This document shows positions 7,695-15,070 of a stretch of DNA of 64,000 nucleotides, piece by piece. The translations under genes were made by a program, and so were the position numbers. Every line of letters begins with the position of its first letter. The first letter of the stretch is position 1. The notes beneath the pieces are model-generated. The model was not told the origin of the DNA, made no database searches, and saw nothing but the letters and a program-made list of their open reading frames with translations. The stretch comes from Anaerosporobacter mobilis DSM 15930. Lineage in GTDB: Bacteria; Bacillota; Clostridia; Lachnospirales; Lachnospiraceae. Where the stretch lies: positions 186,001 to 250,000 of the forward strand of contig NZ_FRCP01000005.1 in NCBI RefSeq assembly GCF_900142955.1. Direction: 5' to 3'.

Positions 7695-8117
7695 TTATTC
7701 TTTAAAGGATTGTTCACAGTAGATACAACGATAAATACCCTTTTCTTTGTTGGTTAGTTTGAATGTATGTGGTATTTCCTGTTCAATTGATGTAATACAT
7801 CTTGGGTTCTTACATTTAATTATATTAACCACTTTTTCAGGTAATTGCAAATTCTTTTTTTCCTTAATAGAACCATTATCGATAACATTTACCGTAATGT
7901 TATGGTCAAGTACGCCAAGCATATCAAGATCTATATCAAGATTACCCTCAATTTTAATTATATCTTTCTTTCCCATCTTATTGCTCTTAGCATTCTTAAT
8001 TATAGCAACACTACAATCTAGTTTTTCTAGATTCAAGTAGGAATAGATATCCATTGCCCCACCTGCTTTGATATGATCAATTACGATACCAGTTGTTAAT
8101 CCACCTATATTCAGCAT
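7695..8117 (-). CDS. pyrI: Aspartate carbamoyltransferase regulatory subunit PyrI
   Basis: A 140-residue regulatory chain. The N-terminal allosteric nucleotide-binding domain starts MLNIGGLTTGIVIDHIKAG. The C-terminal zinc domain has the four cysteines in CKNPRC (about residues 102-107) and CIYC (about 131-134). It binds PyrB and confers CTP/ATP control on the first committed step of pyrimidine synthesis. Its ATG overlaps the end of pyrB by 7 bases, and its ribosome site (GGAGGTAGCAGG) lies inside pyrB, so the two are translationally coupled. It is slightly shorter than the E. coli protein (153 residues). Confidence 0.97.
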   Translation of the reverse strand: MLNIGGLTTGIVIDHIKAGGAMDIYSYLNLEKLDCSVAIIKNAKSNKMGKKDIIKIEGNLDIDLDMLGVLDHNITVNVIDNGSIKEKKNLQLPEKVVNIIKCKNPRCITSIEQEIPHTFKLTNKEKGIYRCIYCEQSFKE

Positions 8118-9031
8118 CCTGCTACCTCCAATAACTTCATAATCAATGCCATTCGAACATATACACCATATTCTGCTTGCTTGAAATATACAGCTCTTTT
8201 ATCTTTATCAACTTCAGTTGCAATTTCATTTACACGTGGTAATGGATGCATTACCAACATGTCCTCTTTTGCTAATTCCATCTTTTTACCATCTAAGATA
8301 AAACTATCTTTTAATCGAATGTAATCTTCTTCGTTGAAGAAACGTTCCTTTTGTACTCTAGTCATATAGAGAATATCTAATTCTGGCATAACTTGATCAA
8401 GTACCTTCACTTCTTTGTATGGAATATGATTCTCTTCAATTACTTCTTTACGAAGATAATCTGGAATCTTAAGTTCTTCTGGCGAGATTAATACAAAGTT
8501 TATGTTTTCATAACGAACTAATGCATTGATTAGGGAATGAACTGTTCTACCGAATTTTAAATCTCCACAAAATCCAACTGTTAAGGTATCAAGACGACCT
8601 TTTAGGTTCTTAATTGTTAGTAGATCTGTTAACGTCTGCGTAGGATGATTATGACCGCCGTCTCCTGCATTAATAACAGGGATACTCGAATAATTAGCCG
8701 CTACTTGCGGAGCACCTTCCTTCGGATGACGCATTGCACAGATATCGGCATAACTTGAGATTACTCGAATGGTATCCGCTACACTTTCACCTTTTGAAGC
8801 AGAGCTCGAATCGGCAGAAGAAAAACCAAGTACACTACCACCTAGATTCAGCATAGCAGCTTCGAAACTAAGTCGTGTTCGTGTACTTGGTTCATAAAAT
8901 AACGTCGCAATTTTTTTACCATTACAAACATTGGAATATTTCTTCGGCTCTTCAATAATTTCTTCAGCCAAAGTTAAAATCTCATCAAGCTCTGTCACAG
9001 ATAAGTCAAGGGGACTAATTAAATGTTTCAT
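8111..9031 (-). CDS. pyrB: Aspartate carbamoyltransferase catalytic subunit PyrB
   Basis: A 306-residue enzyme condensing carbamoyl phosphate and aspartate in de novo pyrimidine synthesis. The start ATG at 9031 is set by GGAGGTGCAC and gives MKHLISPLDL. The carbamoyl-phosphate site is YEPSTRTRLSFEAA (about residues 49-62). HPTQTLTDL and MHPLPRVNEI are the other active-site motifs. It forms a two-gene operon with the overlapping pyrI. The leader is only about 40 bases, too short for a PyrR-type attenuator, so control probably comes through PyrI allostery and at the promoter. Confidence 0.98.
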   Translation of the reverse strand: MKHLISPLDLSVTELDEILTLAEEIIEEPKKYSNVCNGKKIATLFYEPSTRTRLSFEAAMLNLGGSVLGFSSADSSSASKGESVADTIRVISSYADICAMRHPKEGAPQVAANYSSIPVINAGDGGHNHPTQTLTDLLTIKNLKGRLDTLTVGFCGDLKFGRTVHSLINALVRYENINFVLISPEELKIPDYLRKEVIEENHIPYKEVKVLDQVMPELDILYMTRVQKERFFNEEDYIRLKDSFILDGKKMELAKEDMLVMHPLPRVNEIATEVDKDKRAVYFKQAEYGVYVRMALIMKLLEVAGC

Positions 9032-9079
9032 GTGCACCTCCAAAAGAATATAATTGAACATTTCTTTATTCAACGATAT

Positions 9080-9108
9080 ATTGTACTAGATTCTTTTGGC
9101 TTTTTCAA
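9080..9108 (-). promoter_or_regulatory. Promoter of pyrBI
   Basis: On the minus strand TTGAAA (9108-9103), a 17-base spacer and TACAAT (9085-9080). A 10-base inverted repeat flanks it: CCAAAAGAAT at 9040-9049 and ATTCTTTTGG at 9090-9099. One copy lies in the spacer and the other reaches the ribosome site; it could be an operator pair. Confidence 0.75.
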
Positions 9109-9129
9109 GTACTATTTCAAATCCTCTTA

Positions 9130-9897
9130 TTAAAGTTTCTTACCCTTTTTATTAGCTCTAATACTACTACTGCCTTTCCCTGTATTTAACATGATTAAAA
9201 GATAAAGAACAATATAGATTACACAATATATCAAACCTTGCCCCAATGCCCAGAAAGCATTGATCGATGCATATTCTTTCAGATTAACCTGCTTCGATAT
9301 TACACTTAATGGAGGTAATATCCACGTTACGTATCGTAATACCTTTATATCTTCTACAATTCTATTCTGAACAACTGCGACTATTGCTACTAGCACAATG
9401 ATACACAGTTGTATTTTACGCGAAGGAATCCATGACTGGTTAATCAATACTCCAATTAACAATCCAAGAAATCCGAATTCAAAGATAATAATAATACCGA
9501 GGAATGCATCAGAAACATTAGGACTGCGATCAAACAAACCAGAAAACCCAAAGTAATAACGCACGAAAGGATATATGGTGCTAATCACTGATAAGATTGC
9601 TAATATTTTGCTTAACACAAGAATTTTACTTATGTACACAAACGGTTTATTATTAGGTCCTGCTTTCAAAATCAAAATCTGTTGTAGCACTTCATGTTCT
9701 GCATCACAATACGTAACTGCTATAATTATCATAAGGAAAAACATAAATATAGCTTGTACCACCAAAGATGGGATGACTTTTTGTGGCCCTACACTATAGG
9801 CTATTCCAAAGTACGCGAAGTACCCGATTAACGGTAGAATAATCTTGTTTGATTTCAGATAGTTTTTACTTCCTAGATTCATTAATGCTTTTAACAT
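9130..9897 (-). CDS. ABC exporter permease subunit (ABC-2-like)
   Basis: A 255-residue polytopic membrane protein starting MLKALMNLGSKNYLKSNK. The ATG at 9897 follows GAGAGGAGGATTATCGAT and lies inside the end of the ATPase gene, so the two overlap by 32 bases and are coupled. About six hydrophobic segments are seen: 26-40, 50-70, 96-115, 135-160, 170-190 and 225-245. A basic tail (RANKKGKKL) is cytosolic. With the upstream ATPase it forms a small two-gene ABC-2-type exporter. The substrate is unknown, and no biosynthetic or resistance gene sits alongside. Confidence 0.75.
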   Translation of the reverse strand: MLKALMNLGSKNYLKSNKIILPLIGYFAYFGIAYSVGPQKVIPSLVVQAIFMFFLMIIIAVTYCDAEHEVLQQILILKAGPNNKPFVYISKILVLSKILAILSVISTIYPFVRYYFGFSGLFDRSPNVSDAFLGIIIIFEFGFLGLLIGVLINQSWIPSRKIQLCIIVLVAIVAVVQNRIVEDIKVLRYVTWILPPLSVISKQVNLKEYASINAFWALGQGLIYCVIYIVLYLLIMLNTGKGSSSIRANKKGKKL

Positions 9898-10747
9898 ATC
9901 GATAATCCTCCTCTCTTCCAAACATATGATAGTCACTTACCCTAAAGCCTTCTTTTAATAATTGTAACAGAAGGTTCTGCGCATCTTCATAGTTACAGAA
10001 TAAGATTGTATTATCTTCCCATCTAGTACCCAAAATCAAACCTTTTGTATTCTCCCATTCTCTTAATCGTTCGTTTGAATATCCTTCAACGGTAATTACG
10101 GCATTATCAATTAATTCAAGTGGGCCTTTTTTCTTTTCACGCCAAACTTGTCCTCCTATTTCATAAACTTTATCTGTTAATTGATCCACCAGATACGGTT
10201 CATGACAAGATAATAAAATAGTTACTTCTTGTTTTTGTAAGTGCTTCACCTCTTGAATAAAATGCATCTGTGAAACAATATCTTGCCCTGATAGAGGCTC
10301 ATCTAATAAAAGAATATCTGATTTTCCCATAAAGGCTTGAATCACAGCTACTTTTTGCAATGAGCCTTTCGAAAGGTATTTTAATGGTGTATGTATCATG
10401 TCATTCACTTGAAACAAGTTATAATAATACTCTAATCTTTCTTTACTTTCCTTCTGATCTAAACCATCAAGAACTGCCATGTTTGTTAGCAGTTCTTCCA
10501 TGTTTAGATTTAATCTTGGAAAACGGTCCGGCACATAATTAATTCGTAAATTAGGATTATATATTACCTTCCCTTTCGTTGGTTTTACTATTCCCGCTAT
10601 AATCTTTAATAACGTACTTTTACCTGTACCATTAGGCCCGATTACTGCAGTTGTTTTTCCCTTTTCAAACTTTAGATTTGCATTAGAGAATAACAATTGT
10701 TCACCGAATCTCATAGCCAAATCTTCTAACTTCAAGATAACTTCCAT
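9866..10747 (-). CDS. ABC transporter ATP-binding protein
   Basis: A 293-residue ATPase. Walker A is GPNGTGKST (about residues 37-45), the signature is YLSKGSLQKV (about 123-132), Walker B is DILLLDEPLSGQD (about 144-156), and the switch His is in LLSCHEP. The ABC domain ends near residue 210. The last 80 residues form an extra C-terminal domain with VTVEGYSNERL and a DYHMFGREEDYRY end, seen in some ABC-2 exporter ATPases. The ribosome site GAGGGGGATATGGGGA precedes the ATG. It energises the overlapping permease. Export is likely because no solute-binding protein is present. Confidence 0.92.
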   Translation of the reverse strand: MEVILKLEDLAMRFGEQLLFSNANLKFEKGKTTAVIGPNGTGKSTLLKIIAGIVKPTKGKVIYNPNLRINYVPDRFPRLNLNMEELLTNMAVLDGLDQKESKERLEYYYNLFQVNDMIHTPLKYLSKGSLQKVAVIQAFMGKSDILLLDEPLSGQDIVSQMHFIQEVKHLQKQEVTILLSCHEPYLVDQLTDKVYEIGGQVWREKKKGPLELIDNAVITVEGYSNERLREWENTKGLILGTRWEDNTILFCNYEDAQNLLLQLLKEGFRVSDYHMFGREEDYRYVKSINESRK

Positions 10748-10824
10748 TCCCCATATCCCCCTCTAAGCCAAACTTTTATTTTGGCGACATCTTAGCTACC
10801 ATATATGATACACAACACATCGTA

Positions 10825-12351
10825 TTATGATAGATATTTCTCAAGAGCTTCAGCCACAGTCTCTAAAACTTTAATTCTTGCATACTCCTTTGAGTTTCCT
10901 TCCACCACAACCCAAGGAGCGTACGTTGTTGAAGTCTTGACGAACATCTCATCAGCTGCCCTCACATATTCATCCCATTTCTCACGGTTTCTCCAGTCCT
11001 CCTTTGTAATCTTCCATGACTTTTCCGGATTTGTCTGTCTTGCTTTAAATCGTCTCTCTTGTTCCTCTTTATCTATATGCAACCAGAATTTAATTATAAC
11101 GGCTCCGAAGTTACTTAAGTGTTCTTCCATCTCATTAATCTCATGATACGCCCTCTTCCACTCTTCTTCACTACAAAATCCTTCTACTCTCTCTACTAAT
11201 ACTCTTCCATACCAAGAACGGTCATAGATTGCTAAGTGCCCGGCCCTTGGGAATGTATTGTAGAAACGCCAAAGATAATGATGTGCACGCTCTATATCAC
11301 CTGGCGCGCTTATTGGATTAACCTCATACCCCCTTGGGTCAAGATTTCTGGTAAGTCTTTTTATTGCACCGCCCTTACCTGCTGCATCCCAACCTTCAAA
11401 AACTAAGATAACAGGAACTTTCTTTCGACGCATATCACTATGCAACAAAGCTAATTTTTCTTCAAGTTTTTGTAGTTTTTTCTTATAATCTTTTTTCCTA
11501 ATGTCCTTACTTAGATCAATTCCTTCTAAAACATGGGTTCTTACCTCTTCAATCGACTCTACTTCATTAGGATAAGTAGCCTTCACTACTTCGGTATTCC
11601 CTATACGGGTAACTTGATTCTGTGCTTTGGCAATCTCTTTACGCTTTAACAACTCTTCTTCTAATCTTGCTACAACGTTCTTCATGATCTTCACTTGTGC
11701 ATATTGAAAATCCATTGCTTCAATTATACTCCAAGGAGCATACATAGTGTCTGTATTCTCAAGCATCTCGTTGTTCATCTCTAGGTACTCTTTATAATGC
11801 TTATTCTGCCTAAGATCACGTGCTTTCACTCGCCAAGCCGTTTCCTTGGATTTCATTAACTTCTCGAAACGTTTCTTTTGCTCTTTCTTTGTGATATATA
11901 AGAAAAACTTGATAATAACCATTCCATCGTCTGTTAATAGTTTTTCAAAGTTGTTTATATCGTCAAATGCGCACTCTAATTCCTCTTTGGTGGTAATCTT
12001 ATCAATTCGATCATTCAATACTCTTCTATACCAACTTCGATCAAATAAGGTAATTCGTCCTTTCGCAGGAAGTTTGGAAAAGAAACGACATAGATATGGT
12101 CTCCTTACTTCTTCTGCCGTATGTCTTTGAATGGAATACACCATGAATCCTCTTGGATCGAGTGGCTGAATCAATTGGTTAATCATCGTTCCTTTTCCAG
12201 ATGCGCCAAAACCTTCGAATACGATAGTAATTGGAATCTGTTCAGTCTTGCAAGCTCTCTGTAAATATGACAGTCTTTTTGATAGTTCCTCAATAACTGC
12301 TTTTGATTCTTTTTTACTTAATTTTTTATCTAAATCAATCTTTTCAAGCAT
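10825..12351 (-). CDS. pap: Polyphosphate:AMP phosphotransferase, tandem PPK2 domains
   Basis: A 508-residue protein with two PPK2-family domains. The first covers about residues 1-235, with P-loop EGFGASGKGTMINQL and DRSWYRR. The second covers about 265-508, with P-loop EGWDAAGKGGAIKRL and DRSWYGRVLVERVEGF. Two-domain PPK2 proteins such as Pseudomonas Pap phosphorylate AMP to ADP with polyphosphate. The second domain keeps the fuller active-site set and is probably the catalytic half. The start is taken at ATG 12351; AAAGGAG lies 13 bases ahead, a long spacing, and a TTG eight codons upstream would overlap that ribosome site. No polyphosphate kinase 1 or exopolyphosphatase is in the window. 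Confidence 0.85.
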   Translation of the reverse strand: MLEKIDLDKKLSKKESKAVIEELSKRLSYLQRACKTEQIPITIVFEGFGASGKGTMINQLIQPLDPRGFMVYSIQRHTAEEVRRPYLCRFFSKLPAKGRITLFDRSWYRRVLNDRIDKITTKEELECAFDDINNFEKLLTDDGMVIIKFFLYITKKEQKKRFEKLMKSKETAWRVKARDLRQNKHYKEYLEMNNEMLENTDTMYAPWSIIEAMDFQYAQVKIMKNVVARLEEELLKRKEIAKAQNQVTRIGNTEVVKATYPNEVESIEEVRTHVLEGIDLSKDIRKKDYKKKLQKLEEKLALLHSDMRRKKVPVILVFEGWDAAGKGGAIKRLTRNLDPRGYEVNPISAPGDIERAHHYLWRFYNTFPRAGHLAIYDRSWYGRVLVERVEGFCSEEEWKRAYHEINEMEEHLSNFGAVIIKFWLHIDKEEQERRFKARQTNPEKSWKITKEDWRNREKWDEYVRAADEMFVKTSTTYAPWVVVEGNSKEYARIKVLETVAEALEKYLS

Positions 12352-12446
12352 TTTAACTAATATGCTCCTTTCCAAAGTAGGTCGAGTATTTTTTCAACCT
12401 AACCACTCTTTTATCCCTACTTAAAGGATTAACAGAATGACTTAAA

Positions 12447-14429
12447 CTATTCACCATTCCTTCCTGTTTCCACAAATGGGCCTTTTCTTTTCTTATCCTC
12501 ATACAATAAATCATCCGCTTGTTCCATAAGTGAGTTTAATAATAACCCCTCTTTCACTTCAAATGCATAAACACCAACTGATGCCGTTACCTCATATGGT
12601 TTGTTCATTCTATCACTAAACTTTTGAAGATTAATTTTAACCTGCCTTTTTATATTCTCTCCCTCTCCATAATCCGAGACAAGTTTTGCCCCTACGAACT
12701 CGTCTCCACCGATTCGACCTATCATACCGCTCTCACCAAGTGTTTCTTCTAGAGCCAAGGCACATATTTTTATTGCAAAATCGCCTTCTTCATGGTTATA
12801 TCGATCATTTATCTGCTTTAAGTAGTTTAAATCTACATAAATAATAACGGCTTTCGCTCCTAAGTTATTCTCTTTTGCAAGAAGTTTTTCAACACTATTA
12901 ATAAAACCTCTCCGATTAAGTAATCCTGTCAGCTCATCCTTATTAGAGATATCATCCAATAATAGATTCTCTGCTTTTAACTTATGTACCATTTCCTCTT
13001 TATCTACCAATAATTTTTCTTGAACAGCGAATAAACCCATTATCTTTATAGCTATACTAATTTGGTAGCAAACCATCTCCAGGTAATGAAAGTATTGATA
13101 TGGTAATTCACACATTAATATTCCATATTGTAGTTCTCTTGAGTAAATATCAATAATAATATAGGTTCGTCTTTCTTTATCTAAATACGAATTATTAAAT
13201 ATCTCATCAATTGACAATCTCTGTTTTGATCTTGGTATTTCTACAACTTCCTCACCAATACGATATGATCTTAAATAAATAGCTTCTGGTAAAGTCCACG
13301 TATGATTCTCATGATGCTCGCTAGGTTTACTTAATAGATACATATAACAACTATTAATATTCGCTATCGTAAATGCCTCTAAAAAATTAGCATAATTGTA
13401 GACATTACTATTCCCAAACATCAACATATCACGATTAACAATATTCATTCTGTGATTCATGTGTATCATATCTTGCAGTTTTTTCTTATAATCTTCAGCA
13501 TTTTCTTGTCCACTGGCTATATTTTGTTCTGAAATACCACTAGTTGACTCTCTCAATATAAACTTAGTTGCAACAATTATTTTTCTAGTTTCAGAAAAAT
13601 TGCAATCTTCTAATATAGCGTGTGCCTCTATCACCGCACGATATCCTAGTATAGAAGCATCTGCTCTTACAGTTGCCAAAGGTGGTTTCATGTAAGCAGC
13701 TTCTTCAATATCATCAAATCCTAATATGCATATATCTTTACCTATCTTACGATCTGATAAAGCTAATACATCATAAACTGCCAATGCCATTGCATCATTC
13801 GCACATACAATAGCATCTAAATTAGGATTATTAGCAATAAGTATTTCGGCAGACTCTTTACACTTCTCACTTAACTCGCCTCTAACAATCAATTTTTCAT
13901 CAATTGGTATTCCATTTTTCTTTAATACTTCTTTGTACACATCTAGCCGTTCTCGTGCATCAGAATTTTGCCTTGTTCCTGCAAGCATTCCAATTTGGTT
14001 ACAACCTCTCACGTTAATAAGATATGTTAAGCCATCTCTAAAACCAGATACATTATCATATTTAACACAAGAATACCCTGCAACATCTGAAGCTATAAGT
14101 AATACCGGTATCCCATCAAAACTATTAAGAACTTCCATACATCTTTCTTCTGATGACATATAGCCAATGCTACTTAAACAGATCAATAACATATCTAACG
14201 CCTTTGAATTTGCATAGGATAATAATACATTATATTGATATTCGTATTTTTGCTTCGGGTCTTTTTTATCAATTTCACATCTGTCTAAATACTTTACAGG
14301 AAAGATAAACAGATCATCTCCTGTAATTTCTACTGCATCCATTGCTCCTTTGCATACTTGATTTGAAAAAACATCTTCTACATTCCCCACAATTAGCCCT
14401 ATACGATATCTTTCCTGCCTTTTCTCCAT
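12447..14429 (-). CDS. Cytosolic LacI-like sugar sensor fused to GGDEF diguanylate cyclase
   Basis: A 660-residue protein starting MEKRQERYRIGLIVG, with AAAAGGAAGGG ahead of the ATG. Residues 8-300 form a type I periplasmic-binding-like (Peripla_BP_3) domain with the LacI-type C-terminal signature LATVRADASILGYRAV. It has no helix-turn-helix, signal peptide or membrane segment. About 310-490 is a region with GAF-like strands and a coiled coil (LLVDKEEMVHKLKAENLLL). The C-terminal diguanylate cyclase opens DELTGLLNRRGF, keeps VDLNYLKQINDRYNHEEGD and has an intact RIGGDEF. No RxxD inhibitory site is present upstream of GGDEF. It probably makes cyclic di-GMP in response to a cytosolic sugar-like ligand. 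Confidence 0.88.
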   Translation of the reverse strand: MEKRQERYRIGLIVGNVEDVFSNQVCKGAMDAVEITGDDLFIFPVKYLDRCEIDKKDPKQKYEYQYNVLLSYANSKALDMLLICLSSIGYMSSEERCMEVLNSFDGIPVLLIASDVAGYSCVKYDNVSGFRDGLTYLINVRGCNQIGMLAGTRQNSDARERLDVYKEVLKKNGIPIDEKLIVRGELSEKCKESAEILIANNPNLDAIVCANDAMALAVYDVLALSDRKIGKDICILGFDDIEEAAYMKPPLATVRADASILGYRAVIEAHAILEDCNFSETRKIIVATKFILRESTSGISEQNIASGQENAEDYKKKLQDMIHMNHRMNIVNRDMLMFGNSNVYNYANFLEAFTIANINSCYMYLLSKPSEHHENHTWTLPEAIYLRSYRIGEEVVEIPRSKQRLSIDEIFNNSYLDKERRTYIIIDIYSRELQYGILMCELPYQYFHYLEMVCYQISIAIKIMGLFAVQEKLLVDKEEMVHKLKAENLLLDDISNKDELTGLLNRRGFINSVEKLLAKENNLGAKAVIIYVDLNYLKQINDRYNHEEGDFAIKICALALEETLGESGMIGRIGGDEFVGAKLVSDYGEGENIKRQVKINLQKFSDRMNKPYEVTASVGVYAFEVKEGLLLNSLMEQADDLLYEDKKRKGPFVETGRNGE

Positions 14430-14444
14430 ATAACCCTTCCTTTT

Positions 14445-14482
14445 AAAAAAAGGATAGAGATTCATTTATCTCCATCCTTTTT
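14445..14482 (-). terminator. Intrinsic terminator after the NUDIX gene
   Basis: On the minus strand AAAAAGGATGGAGA pairs with TCTCTATCCTTTTTT with one mismatch and an 8-base loop, ending in a T-run. It lies between the NUDIX stop (14487) and the GGDEF gene start (14429), so the latter needs its own promoter or readthrough. Confidence 0.85.
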
Positions 14483-14486
14483 ATAA

Positions 14487-14939
14487 TTAAAAATATTTTT
14501 TATTGCCCCATAGATTACTTTTTTTCAAATCTACATACTCATTATAAGCTTTCTCTAGAATCTGTTTTTCATTCGAAAACTTTAATAAATGATATGCCTC
14601 ATGAAACTTATAATACCCTGAGTCCATAAAATACTCTTCACGTTGTGGTTTACTATAATAACTGTCAGACATCATTAGATACCAATGCACATCTTTTGAC
14701 ACCAAATCTGAAGGTGTATTAAAGGTGTATTGACTCTTTCCAACATACTTAATGATACTAGTATCTACTCCAGTTTCTTCCTTTACTTCACGGATAGCAG
14801 TTTCTTTATATTCTTCCCCCTCTTCTACTGTCCCTTTCGGTAAAACCCAACCTTCATACTTGTTCTTATAGTTCTTATACAGTAATAATATCTTTCCTCT
14901 GAATATAACCACACCGCCACAGCTCGTTGCCTCTATCAT
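14487..14939 (-). CDS. NUDIX hydrolase
   Basis: A 150-residue cytosolic hydrolase. The NUDIX box Gx5Ex7REUxEExGU is complete: GTVEEGEEYKET, then AIREVKEETGV at about residues 36-57, including the metal-binding REVKEE. The N-terminus EATSCGGVVIFRGKILLLYK and the WVLPKGTVEEGE lead-in resemble Ap4A hydrolase/MutT-like members that trim dinucleoside polyphosphates or other nucleoside diphosphate derivatives. The GAGGAATTGCG ribosome site lies just ahead of ATG. It has its own promoter and terminator, so it is probably a one-gene unit. Confidence 0.93.
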   Translation of the reverse strand: MIEATSCGGVVIFRGKILLLYKNYKNKYEGWVLPKGTVEEGEEYKETAIREVKEETGVDTSIIKYVGKSQYTFNTPSDLVSKDVHWYLMMSDSYYSKPQREEYFMDSGYYKFHEAYHLLKFSNEKQILEKAYNEYVDLKKSNLWGNKKYF

Positions 14940-14980
14940 CGCAATTCCTCCTGTACTATGGTGTGTCTTGTCCTAAAGAT

Positions 14981-15009
14981 AGTATACCTCTTTTTTTTGT
15001 GATTTTCAA
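14981..15009 (-). promoter_or_regulatory. Promoter of the NUDIX gene
   Basis: On the minus strand TTGAAA (15009-15004), a 17-base spacer containing an A8 tract, and TATACT (14986-14981). Confidence 0.75.
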
Positions 15010-15070
15010 CCAAAAAATGTGGAAAGTCTTGTTAAATATTACGAACATTTATAGCGCAAGTGAGAATTTC

